Shown here: piece after piece, positions 26,794-35,313 of the stretch
Numbering within the stretch: the first letter of the stretch is position 1
How the letters are laid out: each line of letters opens with the position of its first letter
Origin: Cytophagales bacterium
Lineage (GTDB): Bacteria > Bacteroidota > Bacteroidia > Cytophagales > Cyclobacteriaceae
DNA length: 64,000 bases
Direction: 5' to 3'
Assembly: GCA_033344775.1 (NCBI GenBank)
Contig: JAWPMT010000005.1
Span: forward strand, 2,611,001 to 2,675,000
Notes under the pieces: generated by a model
What the model was told of the DNA's origin: nothing
Database searches by the model: none
The model's input: the letters and a program-made list of their open reading frames with translations, nothing else
Translations under genes and position numbers: made by a program

Positions 26794-27360
26794 TTATCTG
26801 ATCGCTTCTACAAAAAAGTAGGGAATTTGGTGAATCGCTGTTTTGTGTTTGGCCTTCTTCAGGTGATTGAAGCCAAGCAAGTGCATGTACTCATGAAAGA
26901 GCACCCGGGCCGTTTCTGCATGGTAGCCGTATTTGACATTGGCGTCTAAATTGAACCGATCACAAATCATGATCCTACCATTTTCAGAATTGGCAAAAGC
27001 AATGGTTGGTTGCTCACAGTCACTTGCAGGATACAACCTAAAATCCATCACCTTTGGTTGGTTGACTTTACTGAACTTCCTTGCTCCACTTTTTTCAGCT
27101 GCATGTAGGATATAATCAAGTATCTCCTGATTAGTAAAGTTCTTTCTCTTTCGTCCCATGTAGACATAAGCCTCGGTGTAGTTCCCCGCCAATACTTTTT
27201 CCTTGAATGTCTTACTCTGAATGGTCTTGATGAGCAAGTCTAATGACTCTTCGACATGCGTTCGATGACCTTCTGCTAGTTCGAAATCATGGATTTGATA
27301 GGAAAGCTGTCCAAAAGCGGTAAAAGGCGATAGCAGTAGCGCGAAAAACAGGTTTCTCAT
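26794..27360 (-). CDS. Small secreted protein with a metzincin-type zinc motif
   Basis: 188 residues with a signal peptide (MRNLFFALLLSPFTAFGQ). Near the C-terminus is HEYMHLLGFNH, residues 156-166, which fits HExxHxxGxxH, the zinc-binding and catalytic motif of metzincin proteases. Only 22 residues follow and none is Met, so the canonical Met-turn is missing. The upstream part contains YVYMGRKRKNFTNQEIL and MICDRFNLDANVKYG. The start overlaps the stop of the upstream DUF6268 gene by 4 bp, which implies coupled expression. It may be a minimal or divergent peptidase; substrate unknown. Confidence 0.75.
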   Translation of the reverse strand: MRNLFFALLLSPFTAFGQLSYQIHDFELAEGHRTHVEESLDLLIKTIQSKTFKEKVLAGNYTEAYVYMGRKRKNFTNQEILDYILHAAEKSGARKFSKVNQPKVMDFRLYPASDCEQPTIAFANSENGRIMICDRFNLDANVKYGYHAETARVLFHEYMHLLGFNHLKKAKHKTAIHQIPYFFVEAIR

Positions 27361-28241
27361 TTTTCAATAGAAGGCCTAAAAAACAGACCAAAGGAAATGA
27401 CCGGTCCAGGATCAGAACTGAAATCAATATCAGGCAGGGACTCTGAAATAATATCGTAAGTCCTTCCGGCAGCTATTCCTGAAAAAGCATTTAGAAACAG
27501 GCCACTTTTACCCACAGCCCGGTTGATATTTAGTCCCAAATTCACTCTGGAAAACTGGACATTATCATATGGGGTTCTGGTCCCTGTTGCCAGGTTAAAC
27601 TGACTACCATTCAGCACCATTTTGGGACCAATCTCCCAGGCTTTGTCTTTGCTGATCCAATACCATTCCGCTTTATTAGGAAATAGTATACTCAGCTTCG
27701 ACCGACTCCACTTTTTATCAAATCCGAATAAGGGAATCACCAAAGGTCTTCCAAAACGACTGGTGAAAGCAATCCCGGCAGTCCATCTGGTATTTTTATT
27801 TATCGAAGTGGACAAAGCCAGGCTTCCGAGGTACAGGAAATCATCTCCAGACAGTTTTTGATCGAGTTGTGAAGAAATGGCCGGTTGAATCACTCCTATC
27901 AGCTGTCTTTTTTGATTGAGGGGTTTGATCACTGTAAGACTGTATCCAATAAAATGCAGGTTTTGGTCTTCGGCAGCCGTATTGGGTTCCACGTCCGGCA
28001 ATACAATACCATAAACGCCACTGTGCAGTAAAATCCATTTATTGTCCTTGAGGACCATAGGAACGCGTATGGCTACCTGATACTCTTGAATACTGGCTGT
28101 TTCGCTAAAAGGTGATTCCGAGATATCTGTCGTCGGGTAATTGGAATAGGAAAATTCCAATAATTTCAAGTCTTGCCCAGAAAGTTGAAGAACAATCAGA
28201 CTCAGTAATAACGCCAACAACTGAGGTTTTGGGATTTGCAT
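27357..28241 (-). CDS. DUF6268-like outer-membrane beta-barrel protein
   Basis: 294 residues from the ATG at 28241 (MQIPKPQLLALLLSLIVLQLSGQ is the signal peptide). The mature protein is rich in alternating aromatic and hydrophobic strands with a final strand ending VISFGLFFRPSIEK. This fits the small outer-membrane barrels annotated as DUF6268 in Bacteroidota. A good promoter lies at 28263-28292. It is the first gene of a two-gene operon with the small HExxH protein, so the two may work together at the outer membrane. Confidence 0.7.
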   Translation of the reverse strand: MQIPKPQLLALLLSLIVLQLSGQDLKLLEFSYSNYPTTDISESPFSETASIQEYQVAIRVPMVLKDNKWILLHSGVYGIVLPDVEPNTAAEDQNLHFIGYSLTVIKPLNQKRQLIGVIQPAISSQLDQKLSGDDFLYLGSLALSTSINKNTRWTAGIAFTSRFGRPLVIPLFGFDKKWSRSKLSILFPNKAEWYWISKDKAWEIGPKMVLNGSQFNLATGTRTPYDNVQFSRVNLGLNINRAVGKSGLFLNAFSGIAAGRTYDIISESLPDIDFSSDPGPVISFGLFFRPSIEK

Positions 28242-28262
28242 GTTTTGGTTGAATATGGTTCG

Positions 28263-28292
28263 CAAAGTTACAGCAGACAAGGGCTGCATCAA
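28263..28292 (-). promoter_or_regulatory. Promoter of the DUF6268/HExxH operon
   Basis: On the minus strand TTG (28290-28292), a 19-bp spacer and TAACTTTG (28263-28270) match the Bacteroidota -33/-7 pattern exactly. The start codon is 22 bp further on. Confidence 0.65.
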
Positions 28293-28413
28293 TGATTATG
28301 ATATTATTTCTGATAAAAACAAACTTTTTGAAATCGTCCATCATCCGACAAATTCCGTGAACCATTCCACGCTTCACAAAGGTTTAGGGAAAATATAGCG
28401 ACCTTGCCAACGC

Positions 28414-29097
28414 ATGAAAAGCCACAATACGGCCATATTGTTATTTACCAGAAGAGCGAGAGAAGAAGCGACCTTCAAACGGGTGTCTGGCAAAAAACGC
28501 CTGAATCAACGGTTTTTCAGCACACTGATCAGTCATTCCCGGCACACGGCCGAGGCAACGGGCCTGCCGCTCTATACTACCGATCAACAGCAGGGAAATA
28601 CCTTTGGCGAACGATTAGCACATGCCATTCAGCAGGTCTTTGATCAGGGATTCGAACGCATCATCACGATCGGGAATGATTCTCCGGAATTGACCACTAA
28701 CATGATCCTGCAGGCAACGAATCAGCTGGATCACCATGATTTAGTACTTGGGCCTGCCCGCGATGGAGGTACCTACCTGATCGGACTGCACAAAAATGCT
28801 TTTGATCAGCAAACATGGTCACACCTCGACTGGAGTGAAGCACATTCTTTTCAAGACCTGATCGCTTTCGCCCGACAGCATGATTTTCGCTTTTCCATTG
28901 GCGAGGAATTGGCAGATATTGATAGTCGTCGTGAATTACATCTGCTACTCAATTTTTCCGGACATCAGTTCCAGCGATTGAAACTTCTGGTGGTGAGTCT
29001 GCTCACTACTTACATCAATATTCCATTGAAAGATCGTGCAATTGCACTACGTCCTGTACGATTTGCTTTCGGCCTGAAGGCACCTCCTTTTTCTTAA
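28414..29097 (+). CDS. TIGR04282/DUF2064-type glycosyltransferase, arsenosugar pathway
   Basis: 227 residues with the nucleotide-sugar-transferase-like (GT-A) fold of the DUF2064 family: NTAILLFTRRAREE at the start, IGNDSPEL in the middle, LGPARDGGTYLIGL near residue 124 and LADIDSRRELH. It lacks a signal peptide or membrane segment. Members of this family sit beside arsS and arsM and are annotated as arsenosugar biosynthesis glycosyltransferases. Here it is the first gene of such a cluster, 72 bp before the next gene. Confidence 0.85.
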   Translation: MKSHNTAILLFTRRAREEATFKRVSGKKRLNQRFFSTLISHSRHTAEATGLPLYTTDQQQGNTFGERLAHAIQQVFDQGFERIITIGNDSPELTTNMILQATNQLDHHDLVLGPARDGGTYLIGLHKNAFDQQTWSHLDWSEAHSFQDLIAFARQHDFRFSIGEELADIDSRRELHLLLNFSGHQFQRLKLLVVSLLTTYINIPLKDRAIALRPVRFAFGLKAPPFS

Positions 29098-29169
29098 GGT
29101 CAAGTTCGGTTTTCTTGTTTTCTGTCGCACTGTTTGGTGCACATCTATCACTATTGATTTCAATTATTC

Positions 29170-29505
29170 ATGTCTAAAGAATATTACGAAGCGGGTGACC
29201 TCAAAAAGTTTGGGGAAATCAGCGATTGGCAGCCTGAATTAGGCAACAAGTTTTTTGATTGGTACGGTTCTGTATTTCAGGAAGGAGCCCTGACCAAACG
29301 CGAAAAAGCGCTTATTGCCCTGGCGGTAGCTCATGCTGTTCAGTGTCCTTATTGCATTGATGCCTACACGGATTCCTGTCTGAAAAAAGGAGCCGATGAA
29401 GCTCAAATGATGGAAGCCGTCCATGTGGCCGGAGCCATAAAAGGGGGCGCAGTACTCGTTCACGGCGTACAAATGATGAAACAGGTCAATGATAAGTTGA
29501 TGTAA
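29170..29505 (+). CDS. Arsenosugar-associated peroxidase-like (AhpD fold) protein
   Basis: 111 residues of the carboxymuconolactone decarboxylase fold with AVQCPYCIDAYTDSCLKKG, giving a CxxC pair and a third nearby Cys. KREKALIALAVAHAVQ precedes it. The family occurs with arsS/arsM clusters. Its stop TAA overlaps the ATG of arsS (TAATG), so the two are translationally linked. Its exact step in the pathway is not established. Confidence 0.88.
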   Translation: MSKEYYEAGDLKKFGEISDWQPELGNKFFDWYGSVFQEGALTKREKALIALAVAHAVQCPYCIDAYTDSCLKKGADEAQMMEAVHVAGAIKGGAVLVHGVQMMKQVNDKLM

Positions 29506-30560
29506 TGAAACTCGCTACTCAGACATTAAAAAAGACCAAAAATGCGCTTTCCTCAACAGATCGACAGGTCCAGGTCTTAAACGATCACACGTCGGTGGGC
29601 ATTCCTGCTTTTGGGCAGCAACTCCTCGAAATGGGGCTGCTTCCACTCAAACCTACAGGCATTGACATCCTGCAAATCAATGTGGGCAAAATGTGCAATC
29701 AGGTTTGTAAGCATTGCCATGTCGATGCTGGTCCCGACCGTAAGGAGATCATGACCCGCGAAACCATGCAGCTCTGTTTGGATGCTTTGAAAGGTAGCAG
29801 TGTTTCTACCGTAGACCTTACGGGAGGCGCTCCTGAAATGAATCCAAATTTCCGCTGGTTTGTAGAGGAGCTTTCGGCCCTGAGAAAACAGATCATTGTC
29901 CGGTGTAACCTGACGATCATTCTGGCCAATCCGAAATACCATGACTTACCTGAATTCTTCAAAAAACACCGGGTCAACGTGGTTTCTTCCTTGCCTTATT
30001 TTACAGCCCGTAGAACAGACGCACAACGTGGAGATGGTGTTTTTGAGCAATCCATCAAAGCCTTGCAAATGCTCAATGAAGTGGGTTATGGTCAAGAAGG
30101 CTCAGGACTTCAGCTTGATCTGGTATACAACCCATCCGGTGCCTTCTTGCCTGATGATCAGGAAGGACTGGAAGCTACTTTCAAACAAAAATTACTGGAT
30201 CTGTATCAGATCCGGTTCAATAACCTGTTTGCAATTACGAATCTACCCGTGAGTCGATTCCTGGACTACCTGATCAACTCGGAAAAATATCAGGAATACA
30301 TGGAAGAACTGGCCAATGCTTTTAATCCGGCAGCAGCCATGGCGGTGATGTGTCGAAATACCATTTCTGTAAGCTGGGATGGCTATCTCTACGATTGCGA
30401 TTTCAATCAAATGCTGGACCTGAAACTAAACGGTGGTGCACCTGATCACATTCGTGATTTTGATGCGAAAAAGCTAGCAGCCAGAAATATTATCATCAAT
30501 CAACATTGCTATGGATGCACGGCTGGTGCCGGCTCAAGCTGTGGAGGAACTACTACGTAA
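29505..30560 (+). CDS. arsS: Radical SAM protein ArsS, arsenosugar biosynthesis
   Basis: 351 residues. The radical-SAM cluster motif is CNQVCKHC (Cys64, 68, 71), binding a [4Fe-4S] cluster and S-adenosylmethionine. TVDLTGGAPEMNP and the C-terminal HCYGCTAGAGSSCGG are the ArsS hallmarks (TIGR04167-type). In the family, some members have selenocysteine; here the C-terminal positions are ordinary Cys codons. ArsS is thought to transfer the deoxyadenosyl group to methylated arsenic on the way to arsenosugars. It lies between the AhpD-like gene and arsM. Confidence 0.93.
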   Translation: MKLATQTLKKTKNALSSTDRQVQVLNDHTSVGIPAFGQQLLEMGLLPLKPTGIDILQINVGKMCNQVCKHCHVDAGPDRKEIMTRETMQLCLDALKGSSVSTVDLTGGAPEMNPNFRWFVEELSALRKQIIVRCNLTIILANPKYHDLPEFFKKHRVNVVSSLPYFTARRTDAQRGDGVFEQSIKALQMLNEVGYGQEGSGLQLDLVYNPSGAFLPDDQEGLEATFKQKLLDLYQIRFNNLFAITNLPVSRFLDYLINSEKYQEYMEELANAFNPAAAMAVMCRNTISVSWDGYLYDCDFNQMLDLKLNGGAPDHIRDFDAKKLAARNIIINQHCYGCTAGAGSSCGGTTT

Positions 30561-30562
30561 TC

Positions 30563-30624
30563 AAGAAAGGATCGTCATTGCGAATAAGGCTAGTTGTAAA
30601 CAGACATGTGAAGCAATCTTTCTT
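30563..30624. repeat. Intergenic imperfect stem-loop (CATTGCG type)
   Basis: Arms AAGAAAG (30563-30569) with ATTGC (30577-30581) pair with GCAAT (30613-30617) and CTTTCTT (30618-30624). It lies between arsS and arsM and belongs to the same style of dispersed CGTCATT-containing palindromes seen at 24975 and 31701. It may set relative expression of the two genes. Confidence 0.4.
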
Positions 30625-30712
30625 ACTCAAGTCACATACCGTCAAAGATCGCAACGTCGGCGGTCCGATCGCTGCACGGAATAAAATACGATAAAACTTT
30701 AAAAGACATAAA

Positions 30713-31684
30713 ATGGAAACCTATTTAGAAACCACCAAAGACCTGTACCGAGATGCAGCCTTGACACCAGATGTCGGGCTGTGCTGCACCACCACTCCTG
30801 TTTGGGCATTTCCCGAATTGGATATTCCCAAAAAAATGCTGGAAATGAACTACGGCTGCGGCAGTACGGTACATCCCCGCGACCTGATCAATTCTCCAAA
30901 AATTCTCTACGTAGGTGTAGGTGGAGGCATGGAATTGCTTCAGTTTTCATACTTCAGCCGTCAACAGGAAGGCGTAATCGGAGTAGATGTCGTAGACGAA
31001 ATGATTGATGCTTGCCAGGAAAATTTCAAAGAAGCGGAAAAGCTTAATTCCTGGTTCGATTCGTCTTTTGTTTCCGTAAGAAAAGGTGACGCCCTGAACC
31101 TGCCGATCGAAGATGATAGCATCGATGTGGCCGCTCAAAATTGCTTGTTCAATATTTTTCATGAAGAAGATCTCAAAAAGGCGTTGGAAGAAATGTATCG
31201 GGTACTTAAGCCACATGGTCGATTGGTCCTTTCTGATCCTATCGCACAGCAGGCCATGCCGGAAAACCTGAAAGCTGACGAGCGATTAAGGGCGCTTTGC
31301 TTAAGCGGAGCTTTGCCATTGGAGCAGTACATTAAAATGATCACGGATGTTGGATTCGGCACCGTTGAGATCCGCGCTAAGCGGCCTTACCGTATCCTGG
31401 ACACCAGGAACTACAATACTGATACGGATATTTTCATCGAAAGCGTGGAAGTATGCGCCATCAAAGATCCGATGCCAGAGGATGGACCTTGTGTGTTCAC
31501 AGGCAAGACAGCTATCTACTTCGGTGGTGAAGAGTACTTCGATGATCACAAAGGGCACGTTTTACTGAACAATCAGCCTTTGGCGGTTTGTGATAAGACA
31601 GCCAATAACCTGGCGAGCCTGGGGCAAAGTGATATTCACGTGACGGATAGCACGTTCTTTTATGATGGTGGGGGGTGTTGTTGA
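30713..31684 (+). CDS. arsM: Arsenite methyltransferase ArsM, arsenosugar type
   Basis: 323 residues. A class I SAM-methyltransferase core is visible: YVGVGGGMELLQFSYF (motif I), GVDVVDEMIDAC, and GDALNLPIEDDSIDVAAQNC. Cysteines suited to As(III) binding are C24-C25, MNYGCGS, ALCLSG and the C-terminal GGGCC. The protein methylates arsenite in the cytoplasm to feed ArsS. Between arsS and arsM lie 152 bp containing a palindromic repeat, so arsM may have reduced or separate expression. Confidence 0.9.
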   Translation: METYLETTKDLYRDAALTPDVGLCCTTTPVWAFPELDIPKKMLEMNYGCGSTVHPRDLINSPKILYVGVGGGMELLQFSYFSRQQEGVIGVDVVDEMIDACQENFKEAEKLNSWFDSSFVSVRKGDALNLPIEDDSIDVAAQNCLFNIFHEEDLKKALEEMYRVLKPHGRLVLSDPIAQQAMPENLKADERLRALCLSGALPLEQYIKMITDVGFGTVEIRAKRPYRILDTRNYNTDTDIFIESVEVCAIKDPMPEDGPCVFTGKTAIYFGGEEYFDDHKGHVLLNNQPLAVCDKTANNLASLGQSDIHVTDSTFFYDGGGCC

Positions 31685-31700
31685 TGACATTGACCACCAT

Positions 31701-31837
31701 TTCAAGTTCTTGAATTTAGCGCTATAAAAATAAATACCGTCATTCCCGACGGAGTTCGGGAATCTCAAAGTCATTTATTAGATCTAAGTTTGAGATTCCT
31801 GCCTACGCAAGAATGACGCTAAATTCAAGAGCTTGAA
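31701..31837. repeat. 137-bp nested inverted repeat between convergent genes
   Basis: Outer arms TTCAAGTTCTTGAATTTAGCG (31701-31721) and its near-complement at 31817-31837 match at 20 of 21 positions. Inner arms are CGTCATTC / GAATGACG and GGAATCTCAAA / TTTGAGATTCC. The right arm contains the last codons and stop of the permease gene (stop at 31825). It could act as a two-way terminator or be an inserted mobile palindrome. Confidence 0.6.
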
Positions 31838-33153
31838 CTCTTATCTCGTGTACTCACCACTAAGTACCAACCATAAGTCAAGGCGAGAATACCAATGTAA
31901 ATGAGGGCCAATATAGGATTGTAGACCGTGATAGCAACTAAGGCAACACTGGCGATGACCAATGCAATGATTGGAGTAATCGGGTAAAAAGGCACTTTAA
32001 AGGGCCTTTCCATGTCTGCATGATCTTTCCTCAACTTCAGAAAGGCAATCATGGAAATGATGTACAATGAAAGCGCACCAAAACAAGCAATGGTGATGAT
32101 CTCTCCCGTTTTACCAGTCCAGATCGCAACCATGCCAATGATCGTATTCAAGATCAGTGCATTGGCTGGTGTCTTAAATTTGGGATGAATCTTTGCCAGG
32201 ATCGGAGGAGCAAAACCTTCTTTACTAAATTCATAAGTCGCTCTACCAGAAGCCAGGATGATTCCATGAAAAGAAGCGATGAGTCCGAACAAGCCAATCA
32301 CTCCTACAGCTTTGAATAACCACGAATTGGTACCTAAGGCGTGACCAATGGCCATGGGTAGTGGTGCATCAGAGGTGGCTCCGGATGCGTCAAAAACAAT
32401 GGACTCCCAGCCATTTACCCCGATAGAAGTCATGAAGGTCAAAATGCATAAAACAACCAACGTAAGAATGGCCGAACCAAAACCAATCAGGATATTCCGT
32501 TGAGGGTTGATGGTCTCTTCCGCCACATTGGCCACTCCTTCGATGGCCAGAAAAAACCAGATCGCAAAAGGTATTGCCGCAAAGGCCCCACCCCATCCGT
32601 TGGGTAACGGGTTTTTACTCAAATTAGCCATCTCGAAATCCGGTATTACGGCACCTGCAAACAGCAACAACTCAAATACAGCGATCACTGTAATGACCAG
32701 TTCAAAAGAAGCAGCCACTTTAACTCCGGAAATATTGAGCACGGTAAACACCAGATAAGCACCCATTGCAAAATATTCGACTCGGATTTCCGGATAGAAA
32801 AGTGATAAGTAAGCCCCAATCGCAAAAGCAATGGCCGGTGGGGCAAAGATGAATTCGATGTTTTGGGCCATTCCGGCAAAAAATCCCCAGTTTTTGCCCA
32901 GTCCTTTTACCGCATAATCAAACGCGCCTCCAGCCTTGGGAATGGCGCAAGCCATCTCCGTGTAACTAAAGGTAAAGGTCACGTACATGAGGATGATAAA
33001 AATGGTAGCTACTCCCAGGCCAAGGGTCCCTCCCTGTTCCAAACCCAGGTTCCACCCGAAATACATCCCTGAAATGACATAACCAACCCCAAGGCCCCAG
33101 AGCATCAAAGGGCCGAGTTTTCTTTCAAGTTTAGGCTGTGTGGTATCTGACAT
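31825..33153 (-). CDS. APC-family amino acid/ethanolamine permease
   Basis: 442 residues from the ATG at 33153; an upstream in-frame start adds nine residues. About twelve hydrophobic segments are present. The opening GPLMLWGLGVGYVISGMYFGWN and EGVANVAEETINPQRN resemble the ethanolamine permease branch of the APC superfamily, which imports ethanolamine or similar amines by proton symport. No ethanolamine ammonia-lyase genes are present, so the substrate is tentative. The gene's last codons lie inside an inverted repeat. Confidence 0.82.
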   Translation of the reverse strand: MSDTTQPKLERKLGPLMLWGLGVGYVISGMYFGWNLGLEQGGTLGLGVATIFIILMYVTFTFSYTEMACAIPKAGGAFDYAVKGLGKNWGFFAGMAQNIEFIFAPPAIAFAIGAYLSLFYPEIRVEYFAMGAYLVFTVLNISGVKVAASFELVITVIAVFELLLFAGAVIPDFEMANLSKNPLPNGWGGAFAAIPFAIWFFLAIEGVANVAEETINPQRNILIGFGSAILTLVVLCILTFMTSIGVNGWESIVFDASGATSDAPLPMAIGHALGTNSWLFKAVGVIGLFGLIASFHGIILASGRATYEFSKEGFAPPILAKIHPKFKTPANALILNTIIGMVAIWTGKTGEIITIACFGALSLYIISMIAFLKLRKDHADMERPFKVPFYPITPIIALVIASVALVAITVYNPILALIYIGILALTYGWYLVVSTRDKSSSS

Positions 33154-33289
33154 AGCTAGCTTTTGATTACAACTGGACAATATATCCAGAATTATTCATA
33201 GTTATCCAGCTGATCCAGACATTGAAATCCCCTCTCAGCACATTTGTAATTTGGAGATATCGTAAAAGGTTCTATTTTCGATCAACCAT

Positions 33290-34795
33290 TTGACAAACCC
33301 AAATTTGACCTTTTCACCAGATCAGCAAATATTTATTCTGGTCACAGTCTTCCTTTCGATTTTTGCAGTAATCGGGATTTATAACCTGTCTCTGTATTTC
33401 GTCATCCGCAGAAGAGTGTTGCTTGACTACTGCATTTTTGTCTTCACACTAATGGTGTACACCTCCCTCTTCGTATTTGATATCCTGGGTATAGATGTGG
33501 ATACAGGTGGACTAAGCATCATCGCTGCTGCCTTTGCAGCATTTGGCGGTCTATTATTTAGTCGTTCCTTCTTTGGTATTGATCGTCAATCCTATCCGAA
33601 AGTTAATATTGCCTATCAGGTCCTGATCTTCCTGGCGTGGATCATCATGATCGTGGAAGGAATTAATGTACTAATATTTTCAAACCTGGGACTAGTTGAA
33701 ATCATCACAAGTTTTGCTGCTGCCATTCTCGCGTTATTGACCATTGCGCTATTCATATTCGCAGCAATTTATCTGTGGAACAAGGAGAAAAGCGTCAGGA
33801 TCTTTACCTACACCCTGATCCCGTTGATTCTAGGTACAGCTTATTACGTGAGTAATTGGTTGGCGATTTCCACGGCTGGAGAAACAGCCAATCCGGAAGT
33901 AAGTCTTTCGGCGAACCTTATTCTGTTCAGCTCTATCACGTTGCAAATGATTTTGTATTCTGTGATCATCGGCCACAGCCTGAAAAATCTGGAGAAAGAG
34001 AAGCTCGAGCTTCAAAAAGACATCAATAGCCGGCTACATGAAGAGGTCAAAAGACAAACAGCTTCTTTATTGGCTGCCAATGAGGAGATCGCTGATCAAA
34101 AGGAACAATTGGAGGCAAATAGCCGGATGAAAAACAAGCTCTTTTCTCTGATCTCTCACGACATGCGAGGACCCTTGAACGGACTGGTAGGTCTGGTAAG
34201 TGTGTTGGATCAGAATAAGATCCCGAAAGATCAACTGGCACAATTTGCCTCACAGCTGAAAACGAAGATCAAGGACAATGTGATGGTCCTGAACAGGCTC
34301 TTACAATGGTCGCATGCACAACTGGAGGAAGTCAAAGTCCGCAAGGAAGGTTTCTCGATCAATGAACTGGTCAATAAAAACATTGCGTTGTTTGGCGATA
34401 AGCTAACTCAGAAACAACTGAAAGTTAACAGCGATCTGACTGGTCAAGATGTCTATGCAGACCGTGAGATGATCGATACCATCATCAGGAATCTGATCGC
34501 TAATGGGATCAAGTTTACCGGAGAACAAAAATCACTCTACATCAGCAGTCGTACGATCGGAGAAAAGACTGAACTAAAGATCCGTGACGAAGGCATAGGC
34601 ATGGACCCAAACCTATTCAACCACTTCTCCGCAAATGATGAACTACAAAGCAAACCCGGCACCGATGGGGAGCGCGGATTTGGTTTTGGCCTACTCATTT
34701 GCAGGGATTTCATCAAGATGAATGACGGCACTTTGGTCTGTGAAAGTGAGATCGACAAAGGGACTACTTTTACCATGACCCTGGATAGTGCCTGA
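33290..34795 (+). CDS. Membrane sensor histidine kinase
   Basis: 501 residues. Seven hydrophobic segments cover residues ~15-235 (7TM-type sensor module), then a coiled coil (~240-285), HisKA with the phospho-acceptor His290 in SHDMRGPLNGL, and a HATPase domain with NLIANGIKF (N box), DEGIGMD and GERGFGFGLLI. No ATG is available; TTG at 33290 is the first possible start after an in-frame stop, so it probably initiates there. No response regulator is adjacent. Its stop is 6 bp from the stop of the convergent ECF sigma gene. Confidence 0.88.
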   Translation: MTNPNLTFSPDQQIFILVTVFLSIFAVIGIYNLSLYFVIRRRVLLDYCIFVFTLMVYTSLFVFDILGIDVDTGGLSIIAAAFAAFGGLLFSRSFFGIDRQSYPKVNIAYQVLIFLAWIIMIVEGINVLIFSNLGLVEIITSFAAAILALLTIALFIFAAIYLWNKEKSVRIFTYTLIPLILGTAYYVSNWLAISTAGETANPEVSLSANLILFSSITLQMILYSVIIGHSLKNLEKEKLELQKDINSRLHEEVKRQTASLLAANEEIADQKEQLEANSRMKNKLFSLISHDMRGPLNGLVGLVSVLDQNKIPKDQLAQFASQLKTKIKDNVMVLNRLLQWSHAQLEEVKVRKEGFSINELVNKNIALFGDKLTQKQLKVNSDLTGQDVYADREMIDTIIRNLIANGIKFTGEQKSLYISSRTIGEKTELKIRDEGIGMDPNLFNHFSANDELQSKPGTDGERGFGFGLLICRDFIKMNDGTLVCESEIDKGTTFTMTLDSA

Positions 34796-34801
34796 ACAAA
34801 T

Positions 34802-35299
34802 TTATGGTTCCTCAAGCGTGGGATAAAACGGCTGAAGGTCGACCCTTAATTTGCTCAAAGCGATGCCAATTTGATTTTCAACCGTCCTTGTACTTGCTTT
34901 CAAATACGTAGCGATTTCCGCACTTGTCATTCCTTCAAAACGACTCAAAGTAAAAATGACCTGACATTTTGGAGGAAGTCGCCTGATCGCCATGTCGAGT
35001 TGCACCTGGAAAACAGATAGGTCCGCGGGTTTACTTTCTTCCGCTACTGGTTCTTCAATCTGATCGATCCGAATGACGTGCTTTGAAAAATAGGTGTCCA
35101 GGTGATTGAGACAAGCATTGATCACAGCCTTCTTCAGGTATCCGGCAGGTTGATCAATATGGCTCAGGCTGTCCTTTTCCCAGATGCGGAGAAAAACAGA
35201 TTGAACAATGTCCTCGGCCACATCTCCGTCACCCAGCATGCGATAAGCAAGCCGACATAAACGGGTGAAATGATCTCGATAAATTTGCTCAAACGACAT
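34802..35299 (-). CDS. ECF sigma factor (FecI-like)
   Basis: 165 residues with region 2 (RLAYRMLGDGDVAEDIVQSV, FLRIWE) and region 4 (LSRFEGMTSAEIATYLKAS, TRTVENQIGIALSKLR). Such sigma factors in Bacteroidota direct transcription of TonB receptor operons and are held by FecR-type anti-sigma proteins. Here it is the last gene of the operon FecR - TonB receptor - DUF4249 - sigma, which is an unusual order since the sigma gene normally leads. It is 14 bp after the DUF4249 gene. Confidence 0.93.
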   Translation of the reverse strand: MSFEQIYRDHFTRLCRLAYRMLGDGDVAEDIVQSVFLRIWEKDSLSHIDQPAGYLKKAVINACLNHLDTYFSKHVIRIDQIEEPVAEESKPADLSVFQVQLDMAIRRLPPKCQVIFTLSRFEGMTSAEIATYLKASTRTVENQIGIALSKLRVDLQPFYPTLEEP

Positions 35300-35313
35300 A
35301 AAAAGACCAATTG

